A stretch of 64,000 nt of DNA, from positions 186,001 to 250,000 of the forward strand of contig NZ_JAJCXB010000002.1 in NCBI RefSeq assembly GCF_020564935.1, written 5' to 3'. The notes under the pieces are model-generated. The model searched no databases, was not told where the DNA came from, and saw nothing but the letters and a program-made list of their open reading frames with translations. The position numbers and the translations under genes are program-made. Numbering within the stretch: position 1 is the stretch's first letter; every line of letters starts with the position of its first letter. The stretch is from Streptomyces pinistramenti (GTDB lineage Bacteria; Actinomycetota; Actinomycetes; Streptomycetales; Streptomycetaceae). This document shows positions 53,488-61,914 of this stretch, in pieces.

Positions 53488-54815
53488 CGAGGGTCTCGGC
53501 CGTGCTGACGTGCGGCGGGGTAGGGGTTGGTGACCTTGCTCGCGGCCATCATCGGTTCCCACGCTTCGATCAGCAGGGCGAAGTCCTCCATGTCGTGCCG
53601 GGCTTCGTCGAGCAGGCGCTCGCGGCGGGCCGCCAGGGTTTCGGCGAACACGGCATATCTGCCGCCGAGTTTCCGGTAGGACCTTTCGAGGCTGTCCAGT
53701 CGCCGGATGTTCTCCGCCGGGTCGAGCAGGGCGCTTTCCCTGACCATTTCGGCGATTTCGGCGGCGCGTACCCGATGCCGGTCGTCGAGGAGGGACACCT
53801 GGGCCTTGGCCATCCTGTCGTAGAGGTGATGGAAATAGAGCATGGAGAGGACGAACTTCGTGAACCGCAGGTGGTAGGCCAGGAATCCCGGATCCGTCCG
53901 GCGTTCCCGGGTGTAGAAATTCACGATGTTGCGGTTGTGCAGCACGCCGGGGAGCGCGGCGTCCTGGACGAGGTGCATGAGGAAGTAATCGCTGCCGATG
54001 GTGTCGGTCGCGGGCGGCAGCGGGATCTGTTCGTGCACCTGCTGGAAACTGATGTTGCACATGTCCACCCGCATGGGGTCGACGAGGGCCAGGGTCGCCT
54101 GGTCGCCGCTGAATGCTTCGGATCCGGCCCCCCGGAAGGACTCGTCGACGAGCTGCCGCTTCGCCTCGTCCGGCCAGTCTTCCGGAGCCCACAGGCTGAC
54201 CACGTCGTAATAGATGTCGCGGTCGAGCCGGTATATCTCGCCGATGTCGACGGACAGTTCGCCCACGAAGGAACTCCCCACCATGGCCACCGGCTTGTCC
54301 GCGTGTTCCGGGTCCAGCGCGTTCTCGGTGACGCCGTGTACCGCGTCGGCCGCGCGCTTTCCCAAGGACATGAGTTCGTGGTGGATGGGAAAGACGGGTG
54401 AGCCGTTCACGACCTGGTAGCGGCTGTCGGAATCCCTGCGGTGCAGGGACCGGCATCCCAGCGCGGCGCCGATGAGGAATGCGCGGTTGGTGCAGGCGCC
54501 GTAGGACACCTCGGCCGGGAGCATGAGGTCGAGCATCAGCTCGGGCTTCGGGACGCCGGCGTGGTGGATGACCCGCTGGAGGAATTCCCGCTGTTCCGCT
54601 TCACCGAGATGGTGCACGTGCACCCGCGGCACCGCGGGAATGCCGCGTGCGGCCGCGGCGTGCTCCGCGAACGCGGAGCCGTCGCAGGAGTCCAGAATCA
54701 GCAGGTGGACCTCGACGTCGAAGCGTTCGGCCGCATAGGCCGCCTCTTCGCCGATGGCCGATATCGTCGCGGCGCAGGCCCTGTTGGTGGGAAGGGTCAG
54801 ACAGATTCGGCGCAT
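53484..54815 (-). CDS. glycosyltransferase-like protein of unknown function (possibly DUF6271)
   Basis: 443-residue soluble protein. It begins MRRICLTLPTNR then VEVHLLILDSCDG, a GT-A-like nucleotide-binding pattern. HRRDSDSRYQVV contains a D128-x-D130 pair like the metal-binding DxD of glycosyltransferases. FLMHLVQDAALPGVLHNRNI lies further on. I believe this is the family annotated DUF6271, but cannot confirm that. AACGGAGAAC precedes the ATG at 54815, which lies 19 bases inside the PhyH gene. It may add a sugar to, or just resemble enzymes acting on, the operon's product. Confidence 0.7.
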   Translation of the reverse strand: MRRICLTLPTNRACAATISAIGEEAAYAAERFDVEVHLLILDSCDGSAFAEHAAAARGIPAVPRVHVHHLGEAEQREFLQRVIHHAGVPKPELMLDLMLPAEVSYGACTNRAFLIGAALGCRSLHRRDSDSRYQVVNGSPVFPIHHELMSLGKRAADAVHGVTENALDPEHADKPVAMVGSSFVGELSVDIGEIYRLDRDIYYDVVSLWAPEDWPDEAKRQLVDESFRGAGSEAFSGDQATLALVDPMRVDMCNISFQQVHEQIPLPPATDTIGSDYFLMHLVQDAALPGVLHNRNIVNFYTRERRTDPGFLAYHLRFTKFVLSMLYFHHLYDRMAKAQVSLLDDRHRVRAAEIAEMVRESALLDPAENIRRLDSLERSYRKLGGRYAVFAETLAARRERLLDEARHDMEDFALLIEAWEPMMAASKVTNPYPAARQHGRDPR

Positions 54816-55861
54816 GTCCGTTCTCCGGTTGCCTTTTCGAGTTCCGTACCGCTCCAGGATTCGAGGCCCAGCAGTCTGGCCCCGAGGTCGTTCAGTTCGG
54901 CGGTTCCGTAGCGCAGCGCTTCGGGTTTCTCGGCATCACCGAGGAGCGTCGCGTTCCAGTCCGGCGTACGGAGATGCCGCCAGGAATCGACCCGGGAGCG
55001 CCGCAGTTCCTCGTGCGTCTCCAGCGCCGGCATCATCGAGAGGTACTGGACCGCGCGCACGCCGTTCCGTGAGGTGTTGGGGGCCACGCCGTGCGCCAGC
55101 AGACCGTTCCAGATCAGCAGGTCGCCGGCCTCCAACTCGGGCCGCACCACAGGAAGTTCCGTCCGGTCGAAGCGGGGCCTTATCGGATCCCGGTCGGCGG
55201 GCTGAAGGGCCTTCCAGTGGTCGAATTGACGGAAGAGTTCGGGCGCGCACTGGAAACCGCCGTGGTCCGGTGCGGTGTCGTTGAGGGCGATGATTCCCTG
55301 AACCCGCTGCGGCAGCACGCCGAGCGTGGTGTCGACGTCCCAGTGCAGATCGATGTCGAATCCCCGCTCCGTCGCGGGGATCAGCGCGCGGTCGCGGTTC
55401 TTGATGTTGGGCGGGTTCAGGTTGAGCCGGTCCAGGGTGACCCAGAGCTGCTCGCAGTCCCACACATCGACGAATGCGTCGTAGACCCGCTGCGTCTGGC
55501 GGCTGTCCCACAGGAGTTGATGGTGGTACGCCTCGACGAAGCCGTAGATGTGCAGTTCCCTGTCGAGGTCCGACCGGAATGCACGGTCCTGATACCAGGT
55601 GTCCGGGCGTCCTGGGTCGAGCTGCTGGAATTCCCAGGTGAATTCCAGGAGACGCGCCGCCGCCGATGGCGTTATCGCCTGCTTCACCACGACGTAACCG
55701 TAGGTCTGCCAGAAGGCGAAATCCTCGTCGGACAGCACGCGGAGCTGCCGCGTTTTCCGGAGGTCGCGTAGGGGTGTCCTTACCAGGTAAGTGTCGCCGT
55801 CCGAGCTGAAATACGGGACGTCCGATGGACTTCGGTGCAGGTAACTGTCGGGTTCCGGCAT
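54797..55861 (-). CDS. phytanoyl-CoA dioxygenase (PhyH)-type Fe(II)/2-oxoglutarate oxygenase
   Basis: 354-residue non-haem iron oxygenase. The metal ligands are H173 and D175 in DIDLHWDVDTTLGV and H257 in LLAHGVAPNTSRNGVRAV, where R265 or R269 would bind 2-oxoglutarate. DEDFAFWQTYGYVVVKQAI at the N-terminus is a typical PhyH opening. GGAG lies seven bases before ATG 55861. It leads the five-gene operon, so hydroxylation of an amino acid or peptide-like precursor may be the first or a tailoring step. Substrate unknown. Confidence 0.92.
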   Translation of the reverse strand: MPEPDSYLHRSPSDVPYFSSDGDTYLVRTPLRDLRKTRQLRVLSDEDFAFWQTYGYVVVKQAITPSAAARLLEFTWEFQQLDPGRPDTWYQDRAFRSDLDRELHIYGFVEAYHHQLLWDSRQTQRVYDAFVDVWDCEQLWVTLDRLNLNPPNIKNRDRALIPATERGFDIDLHWDVDTTLGVLPQRVQGIIALNDTAPDHGGFQCAPELFRQFDHWKALQPADRDPIRPRFDRTELPVVRPELEAGDLLIWNGLLAHGVAPNTSRNGVRAVQYLSMMPALETHEELRRSRVDSWRHLRTPDWNATLLGDAEKPEALRYGTAELNDLGARLLGLESWSGTELEKATGERTCAESV

Positions 55862-56131
55862 GCATACGCTCCATGGCTCGAAGTGTCCTGAGACTGGTCG
55901 GATCGCCCCGGACGACCGCCGTACCGGGGCGCGTCAGCCGGAGGGAGTCGTACGGGGCCGGCGCGAAGCGGACTGCGGTGCGCCGGCCGCTGCCCATGCC
56001 CGTCGCAGGCATGGCGCAGTCACAGGTGGCCGTCGGTGAGGGAGTTGACGCGGGCAGCGGCAGGAGTCGTGTCAGGGGATGCGGGCTGGTGCGCCACATC
56101 TGCCCCTTGCTGCACTCGCGTCCCACTAAAA

Positions 56132-56165
56132 TGGACTAGACCAACTTCCGGTGTCAACACCGGAA
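56132..56165 (-). promoter_or_regulatory. candidate leftward promoter with dre-like site and 20-bp palindrome
   Basis: TGGACTAGACCA (56132-56143) matches the DasR core TGGTCTAGACCA at 11 of 12 bases. TTCCGGTGT-CA-ACACCGGAA (56146-56165) is a near-perfect palindrome whose centre holds a minus-strand TTGACA. A weak -10 would fall at about 56128-56133. It could drive the operon starting at 55861. Confidence 0.45.
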
Positions 56166-56412
56166 TCGGTGAAAACGGGCGGCCGAAGCGCGGACCGGAG
56201 TCGCCTCCTCGCGGAGAACCGCTGGTGAACAGCGTGACGGCGGGACAACTCAACGAGGCTTCACCGGGGGCGAGTTCCTGAAGGCGGACGGCGCGCCGCA
56301 TCACCACCGCGCCCGCACCCCTCCCCCTCCGGCCCAGCTTCGCGGCCGGGCCACACCGGCACCGCGCGAGGCGGACACCGGCGTCAGCCCCCGCACCTGT
56401 ACCCCGGCGTCC

Positions 56413-56460
56413 TTGACACCATCGATTGGCCTAGGCCAATATCCCTTGGTCTGTACCAAT
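56413..56460 (+). promoter_or_regulatory. promoter/operators of the GH3 gene: 16-bp palindrome and dre-like site
   Basis: TTGACA (56413-56418) is a -35 candidate, and CAATAT (56437-56442) a weak -10. Between them lies the perfect palindrome ATTGGCCTAGGCCAAT (56425-56440). TGGTCTGTACCA (56447-56458), 10 of 12 bases like the DasR core, follows. The repressor placement is classical. The rest of the 55862-56507 gap holds no supported gene. Confidence 0.55.
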
Positions 56461-56507
56461 GACCGCCCCTGTGATCGATGTGTCGGCACTATCCGGAAGG
56501 CCAGTCG

Positions 56508-58019
56508 ATGTCCTCCAGCAAGCACAGCAAGGTGTTGCGACGGCTCGCGCTCTCCGTCCTACAGCCGGGATTCGTCGGCACACAGGCGCCGGACTGGGTG
56601 CTTCGGGCCATCGACGAGGGTCTGTCATCCGTCGTGCTGTTCACCCGCAACATCAGCAGTCCTGAGCAGGTCGCCCTGCTGACCTCGCAACTCCGCGCGG
56701 AGAACCCGGCGTTGATCACCGCCATCGACGAGGAGGCCGGGGACGTCACGCGGCTGGAATCCGCCACCGGCTCGTCCCGGCCGGGCAACTTCGCCCTCGG
56801 CACCGTCGACGACACCGAGCTGACCGAGGCCGTCGCCCGCGACCTGGGGCGTCAGCTGCACGCCGCCGGGGTGAGCCTCGACTACGCGCCCAGCGTGGAC
56901 GTCAACTCCAACCCCGACAACCCCATCATCGGCGTCAGGTCCTTCGGCGTCGACGCCACCGTGGTCTCCCGGCACACCACCGCATGGGTACGGGGGCTCC
57001 AGTCCGCCGGTGTCGGCGCCTGCGCCAAGCACTTCCCCGGCCACGGCGACGTCGCCGTCGACTCCCACCACGGCCTGCCCAGTTACGACGCCGGACTCGA
57101 CGAGATCATCACGCAGGCGCTGCCCCCGTTCCGTGCCGCCCTGGACGCCGGTGTGCGCGCGGTCATGAGCGGCCATCTCCTCGTGCCCGCCTACGACCCG
57201 GACCTCCCCGCCACCCTCAGCCCCCGCATCCTCAACGACCTGCTCCGCAAGGAACTCGGGTTCGACGGGCTGATCGTCACCGACGCCATCGAGATGGGTG
57301 CCGTCGCCGACCTGTACGGCATCGGCGGCGCCGCGGTGAAGGCCATCGCGGCAGGCGCCGACGCCATCTGCGTCGGCGGGGAGAACGCCGATGAGGCGAC
57401 CGTCGAACTCCTCGTCGGTGCGCTCGTCGACGCCGTGGCCTGCGGTGACCTCGCCGAAGGGCGCCTCGCCGAAGCAGCCGACCGGGTCCGGGAGTTCGCC
57501 GGCTGGTCGGCCCACCTGAGGCAGGCCGTACCGGCCGACCCGGTCAACGGCGACATCGGCTTCGTCGCCGCCCGGCGCGCCATCCGGCTCACCGGCTCCG
57601 TGCGCGACGCACTCCCCCTGGCCGCCCCGCCGCACGTGGTCGAGCTGGTGCCCGCCACCAACCTCGCCATCGGCAAGGAGACTCCGTGGGGTGTCGGCGC
57701 CCCCCTGCGCGAGCGGCTGCCAGGAACGACCTTCGCCCGGGTGCACCATGACGACTGGGCAACCCGGCCCGCCGTCCTGGAGGAGCACGCGCTGGCGCCC
57801 GCATCGGGCCGTCCGGTGGTCGTCGTCGTCAGGGACGCCGCCCGGCACGCGTGGATGGGCCGCGCCCTCGCCGACCTCACCACGGCGCGCCCCGACGCGA
57901 TCGTGGTCGAGATGGGCCTGCCTGGCACCGCCGTTCCCGGTGCGGTCCAGGTCTTCACGCACGGCGCCACCGCCGCCTCCGGCGTCGCGGCGGCGGAGGT
58001 GCTGGCCGGTTCCCGATAG
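56508..58019 (+). CDS. GH3 beta-N-acetylhexosaminidase (NagZ-like)
   Basis: 503-residue family 3 glycosidase. KHFPGHGDVAVDSHHGLP (174-191) carries the His/Asp dyad peculiar to GH3 N-acetylglucosaminidases, and the nucleophile is D259 in LIVTDAIEMGA. A C-terminal domain of about 150 residues follows the barrel. No signal peptide is seen, so it acts in the cytoplasm, probably on imported chitobiose or muropeptide fragments. ATG 56508 has GGAAGG upstream. A DasR-like site in its promoter fits a GlcNAc-utilisation role together with the chitinase at 28651. Confidence 0.92.
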   Translation: MSSSKHSKVLRRLALSVLQPGFVGTQAPDWVLRAIDEGLSSVVLFTRNISSPEQVALLTSQLRAENPALITAIDEEAGDVTRLESATGSSRPGNFALGTVDDTELTEAVARDLGRQLHAAGVSLDYAPSVDVNSNPDNPIIGVRSFGVDATVVSRHTTAWVRGLQSAGVGACAKHFPGHGDVAVDSHHGLPSYDAGLDEIITQALPPFRAALDAGVRAVMSGHLLVPAYDPDLPATLSPRILNDLLRKELGFDGLIVTDAIEMGAVADLYGIGGAAVKAIAAGADAICVGGENADEATVELLVGALVDAVACGDLAEGRLAEAADRVREFAGWSAHLRQAVPADPVNGDIGFVAARRAIRLTGSVRDALPLAAPPHVVELVPATNLAIGKETPWGVGAPLRERLPGTTFARVHHDDWATRPAVLEEHALAPASGRPVVVVVRDAARHAWMGRALADLTTARPDAIVVEMGLPGTAVPGAVQVFTHGATAASGVAAAEVLAGSR

Positions 58020-58333
58020 GGGGACGGCCCCCTGGGTTCTTCCGTTCGGCGGTGCCGGCGGACCGTCGTCGGCCGGGTCCGTACGGCCCGGTGGAAGGGC
58101 GCGCTGCGGCACCGCCAGGATGCGGGTCGCCCGCGCCCGCCCGGCACGTGGCGCGGTACGCCGGGCCGCGGGCCGACTCCGGCGTATCTCCGGCGACTCC
58201 GCGGCCGGGCCGGGTGCTGCTCCCCCGGCTCCCGGCCCTGCCGCTCCCCTGCCCTCCCGTGGCAGGGAATCCCTATCAGGGCGTAGCCATTACCGTCTCG
58301 ACGCGCGTGCGGCCGGCTGCTTCAATCGCAGGT
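58020..58333 (+). promoter_or_regulatory. upstream region of the sulfur leader peptide
   Basis: A 314-base gap without a gene. A short inverted repeat (58018-58033) directly at the GH3 stop may end that transcript. CCCTATCAGGG (58271-58281) is a small inverted repeat in the likely promoter area of the leader peptide. No -35/-10 pair is certain. Confidence 0.35.
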
Positions 58334-58420
58334 ATGGATGCAGTGCGACACCCCCTCACGCGGCGACGTCACGTCGACCTCGCGCGGGTGTGCAGTGCCT
58401 CCTGTCGACCCTGCCGCTGA
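58334..58420 (+). CDS. Cys-containing leader peptide, candidate sulfur-responsive attenuator
   Basis: A 28-residue ORF with the pattern HVDLARVCSASCRPC near its end (residues 13-27). Streptomyces and other actinobacteria carry such short peptides, with RHVDL..V..C..C, upstream of sulfur assimilation operons. Cys20, Cys24 and Cys27 are crowded at the C-terminus, so ribosome stalling when Cys-tRNA is scarce could control the genes downstream. It lies 257 bases ahead of the FMN reductase, in the same direction. Translation is not proven, but the motif match is clear. Confidence 0.75.
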   Translation: MDAVRHPLTRRRHVDLARVCSASCRPCR

Positions 58421-58488
58421 GCCCTTCCGGGCGCGCTCGCCCCGCCTCGTGCGCAGGTATCCGCCGGTGTCCGGCGCCCTGTGACGTC

Positions 58489-58542
58489 TTTGTGGCGCCC
58501 TGCCGAGCCGCCCCGTTTGTGGCGCCCTGCCGAGCCGCCCCG
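58489..58542 (+). repeat. perfect 27-bp tandem duplication in the sulfur leader
   Basis: Positions 58489-58515 and 58516-58542 are identical, each starting TTTGTGGCGCCCTGCC. They lie between the leader peptide and the FMN reductase gene. Two GC-rich copies could alter RNA folding, or may be a recent slippage duplication. Confidence 0.9.
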
Positions 58543-58677
58543 CACGCGCCGCGTCTTCCGTGACGCCGGCCCGCCGTGCCACCCGGCGCACTCACCGCAC
58601 CCGCGGAACTGTCGCCCGCCGCCCCGCACGTCTCCGCTCACCGGCCCCTGCGGCCGCGTACCCAAAGGATTTCCGCC

Positions 58678-59232
58678 ATGGCCACCGTCCTCACGCTGAC
58701 CGGCAGCGCCTCCGCCCCCGGCTCCTCCCGCACCGCGCGTCTCGTCCAGCACCTGAGCCGCGAACTGACCGCGCAGGGCCACCAGGTGCACAGCCTCGAC
58801 GTCCGCACGCTGCCCGCCGAAGCCCTCCTCGCCGCCGACACCTCGCACCCCGCGGTGGCCGACGCCGTCGCGCTCGTCGAGCGTGCCGACGCGCTGCTGG
58901 TCGGCACGCCCGTCTACAAGGCCGCCTACTCGGGCGTCCTCAAGACCTTCCTCGACCTGCTGCCGCAGTACGCGCTGCGCGGCAAGAGCGTCCTGCCGCT
59001 GGCCACCGGCGGCTCCCCGGCCCACGTCCTGGCCGTCGACTACGCGCTGCGTCCCGTCCTGACCTCGCTCGGCGCCGACGTCGCCCAGGGCTGGTTCGTC
59101 CTGGACCGCCACATCACGGCAGCCGATGACGGCACCGTCTCGCTCACCCCCGACGCGGACGCCGGTCTCGCGCCGGTCGTCGCCCGCTGGCGGGACGCGC
59201 TCGCTAAGCCGCAGCGGCTGGCCGCGGCCTGA
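58678..59232 (+). CDS. NAD(P)H-dependent FMN reductase (SsuE/MsuE-like)
   Basis: 184-residue flavodoxin-like FMN reductase supplying FMNH2 to two-component sulfonate monooxygenases. The FMN loop is TLTGSASAPGSSRTARLV, followed by GTPVYKAAYSGVLKTFLDLL and LATGGSPAHVLAVDYALRP, the SsuE/MsuE pattern. ATG 58678 follows AAAGGAT. It is the first full gene behind the Cys leader peptide and is followed by SfnB-like and SsuD-like genes, so it is the reductase of that system. Confidence 0.92.
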   Translation: MATVLTLTGSASAPGSSRTARLVQHLSRELTAQGHQVHSLDVRTLPAEALLAADTSHPAVADAVALVERADALLVGTPVYKAAYSGVLKTFLDLLPQYALRGKSVLPLATGGSPAHVLAVDYALRPVLTSLGADVAQGWFVLDRHITAADDGTVSLTPDADAGLAPVVARWRDALAKPQRLAAA

Positions 59233-59331
59233 AGGCCATCGGCTTTCCCTTCCGCGCCGGCCTCCCCGATACCCGTGGCGGCGGCCCCACACCCGCCGCC
59301 CGGCACGCATGTGCACCGAAAGGCACGTCCC

Positions 59332-60513
59332 ATGCCCCGCATCCCCGCATCCGCCGCCGAGGCGATAGCGCGCGCCCGTCAGATGGCCGAACGCCTCGCC
59401 GTCGACGACGCACGCCGCGATGCCGAGCGCACCCTCCCGTACGACGAGGTCCGCGCCCTCACCGAAGCCGGCCTGTTCACCCTCACCGTCCCCCGCGCGC
59501 ACGGCGGGCCCGAACTCGGCGCCCGCAGCCTCGGGGAGGTGTTCACCGAGCTGACGGCCGGAGACGCGAGCGTCGGCCAGATCCCGCAGAACCACTACTT
59601 CTTCGTCAACGTCCTGGCCCATGCCGGCACCGAGGAGCAACGCGCCTTCTTCCACGCCGAGATCCTCGCCGGCCGCCACTTCGGCAACGCACTCTCCGAG
59701 CGCGGCACCCGCACCGCCCGGGACTTCGCCATCGGCTTCGCGCGGCAGGACGACGGCAGCCGCGTCCTGGAGGGCACCAAGTTCTACGCGACCGGGACGC
59801 TGTTCGCACACTGGATCACGGTCTACGCCAACGACGAGGAAGGCCGCACGCACGCGGCCTGGGTGCCCGCCGACCATCCCGGCGTGCACATCGAGGACGA
59901 CTGGAACGGCATGGGCCAGCGCACCACCGGCAGCGGCACCGTCCGCTTCGACCGGGTGCGGGTGCCCGCCGAACACCTCGTGCCGGTCCACACGATCTTC
60001 GAGAAGGACGAGGTGTTCGGCGCCTTCGGCCAGTACCTGCACGCCGCCATCGACACCGGGATCGCCGTCGCCGCGCTGCGCGACGGCAAGCGGCTGATCC
60101 ACTCGCTGGCCCGCCCGCGGCTGGAGACGGGGGTGGCGCGGGCCGCCGACGACGATGCCGTCATCGACGGGTTCGGCGCGCTGGCGCTGCGGGTCCGCGC
60201 GGCACGTGCCCTGCTGCGCGAGGCCGGGGACGCCCTGGACGCCGCCCGCGCCGAGCCGACCGCGGAGCAGGCCGCCGAGGCGTCCGCCGCGGTGGCCGCC
60301 GCCCGCGCCCAGTCCGACGCGGCCGCCCTCGCCGTCTCCAGCGGCATCTTCGAACTCATCGGCACCCGCGCCGCCGACCGCGACCTCAACCTCCACCGGC
60401 ACTGGCGCAACGCCCGCACCCACACCCTGCACGACCCGCGCCGCCTCAAGCTGCGCTACCTGGGTGCGTGGGAGCTGAACGACACCCCGCCGCCGCGCAA
60501 CGGCCTGGTCTGA
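59332..60513 (+). CDS. SfnB-like acyl-CoA dehydrogenase-family monooxygenase (sulfur acquisition)
   Basis: 393-residue flavoprotein of the acyl-CoA dehydrogenase/DszC fold. RALTEAGLFTLTVPRAHGGP opens the domain, FGNALSERGTRTARDF and LEGTKFYATGTLFAHWI lie around the flavin, and LNLHRHWRNARTHTLHD ends it. It lacks the catalytic Glu expected of true dehydrogenases, and the family (SfnB, DszC) uses reduced flavin to oxidise organosulfur compounds. ATG 59332 has GAAAGG upstream. It lies between the FMN reductase and SsuD; substrate probably a sulfone or sulfonate. Confidence 0.88.
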   Translation: MPRIPASAAEAIARARQMAERLAVDDARRDAERTLPYDEVRALTEAGLFTLTVPRAHGGPELGARSLGEVFTELTAGDASVGQIPQNHYFFVNVLAHAGTEEQRAFFHAEILAGRHFGNALSERGTRTARDFAIGFARQDDGSRVLEGTKFYATGTLFAHWITVYANDEEGRTHAAWVPADHPGVHIEDDWNGMGQRTTGSGTVRFDRVRVPAEHLVPVHTIFEKDEVFGAFGQYLHAAIDTGIAVAALRDGKRLIHSLARPRLETGVARAADDDAVIDGFGALALRVRAARALLREAGDALDAARAEPTAEQAAEASAAVAAARAQSDAAALAVSSGIFELIGTRAADRDLNLHRHWRNARTHTLHDPRRLKLRYLGAWELNDTPPPRNGLV

Positions 60514-60539
60514 ACCCACCGCAGAGGACATCGCCACCC

Positions 60540-61685
60540 ATGACCCTGACCTTCCACTGGTTCCTGCCCACCAACGGCGACAGCCGGCACATCGTCGGCG
60601 GCGGCCACGGCGTGCCCACCGGATCGGCCGGCGGCGACCGGCCCGCGAGCCTCGCCTACCTCGGCCAAGTCGCCCGTACCGCCGAACAGTTGGGCTTCGA
60701 AGGCGCACTGACCCCCACCGGCGCCTGGTGCGAGGACGCCTGGCTGACCACGGCGATGCTCGTCGAGGCCACCGAGCGGCTGAAGTTCCTGGTGGCCTTC
60801 CGGCCCGGACTCGTCGCACCCGCCCTCGCCGCCCAGATGGCGGCGACCTACCAGCGGCACTCCGGCGGCCGCCTGCTGCTGAACGTCGTCACCGGCGGCG
60901 AGGACCACGAGCAGCGCGCCTACGGCGACTTCCTGGACAAGGACGCGCGCTACGCCCGCACCGACGAGTTCCTGCACGTCGTCCGTGCCCTGTGGCGCGG
61001 CGAGACCGTCGACTTCCAGGGGCAGCACGAGCGCGTGGAGCAGGCCCGCCTCGCCCGGCTGCCCGACCCGGCGCCGCCCGTCTACTTCGGCGGCTCGTCG
61101 AAGGCGGCCGGCCCGGTGGCCGCCCGGCACAGCGACGTCTACCTCACCTGGGGCGAGCCGCCCGCCCAGGTCGCCGAGAAAATCGGCTGGATCAGGACGC
61201 TGGCCAGGGCCGAGGGCCGCGAGGTCCGCTTCGGGATCCGACTGCACGTCATCGCCCGCGACACCGCCGAGGACGCCTGGGCGCAGGCGCACCGGCTGCT
61301 GTCCGGCGTCGACCCGGCCGTCATCGAGAACGTGCAGCAGGGCCTGGCCAGGTCCGGCTCCGAGGGGCAGAAGCGCATGCTGGCCCTGCACGGCGGCTCC
61401 ACCGACCGCCTGGAGGTCTACCCGAACCTGTGGGCCGGCATCGGCCTGGTGCGCGGCGGCGCGGGCACCGCCCTGGTCGGCTCGCACGCCGAGATCGCCG
61501 ACCGCATCGCCGAGTACCACGCCCTGGGCATCGACGAGTTCGTGCTCTCCGGGTACCCGCACGTCGAGGAGGCGTACTGGTTCGGCGAGGGCGTGCTCCC
61601 GCAGCTCGCCGCGCGCGGCCTGTGGCAGCACCCCGACGCGGCCTCCCACGACGAGACGCCGGCGGCGGTGCCGTTCGCTTCGTAG
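60540..61685 (+). CDS. ssuD: LLM-class alkanesulfonate monooxygenase
   Basis: 381-residue flavin-dependent luciferase-like monooxygenase that cuts alkanesulfonates to aldehyde and sulfite using FMNH2. FHWFLPTNGDSRHIVGG at the start, NVVTGGEDHEQRAYGDF, VYFGGSSKAAGPVAARHSD and DEFVLSGYPHVEEAYWFGEG are the SsuD hallmarks. ATG 60540 starts 27 bases after the SfnB-like gene, with AGAGGA upstream. No SsuABC transporter follows here, so uptake must come from another locus. Confidence 0.94.
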   Translation: MTLTFHWFLPTNGDSRHIVGGGHGVPTGSAGGDRPASLAYLGQVARTAEQLGFEGALTPTGAWCEDAWLTTAMLVEATERLKFLVAFRPGLVAPALAAQMAATYQRHSGGRLLLNVVTGGEDHEQRAYGDFLDKDARYARTDEFLHVVRALWRGETVDFQGQHERVEQARLARLPDPAPPVYFGGSSKAAGPVAARHSDVYLTWGEPPAQVAEKIGWIRTLARAEGREVRFGIRLHVIARDTAEDAWAQAHRLLSGVDPAVIENVQQGLARSGSEGQKRMLALHGGSTDRLEVYPNLWAGIGLVRGGAGTALVGSHAEIADRIAEYHALGIDEFVLSGYPHVEEAYWFGEGVLPQLAARGLWQHPDAASHDETPAAVPFAS

Positions 61686-61914
61686 GGGATAGTGTCTGGC
61701 GGGTACGGGAGGCTCCCGGAACCGACGAATTCCGGGGGCGCACCGTGGTGAGTTGTTCAAGCCGCGAGCAGTTCGGACAGACGCTCGGCTGGGAAATCCC
61801 GGCCGAGCGTCTCGCTGCGCTCCTGGCCACAGCCAGTTGATCACTTGTGTTGGAACGACCTCTCGAATTCGCCTTTTGCCGGGGCGGGGCTGTTCTTGTC
61901 GTCCTAGAGCACGG

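Noticed and set aside
56036..56307. Open frames on both strands in the gap before the GH3 gene
   Set aside because: No ribosome binding sites and no conserved features; the region is dominated by palindromes and promoter-like elements.
61686..61840. About 50-codon frame after ssuD (ending GWEIPAERLAALLATAS)
   Set aside because: No start codon with a ribosome binding site and no recognisable family. It may be a remnant but is not supported as a gene.
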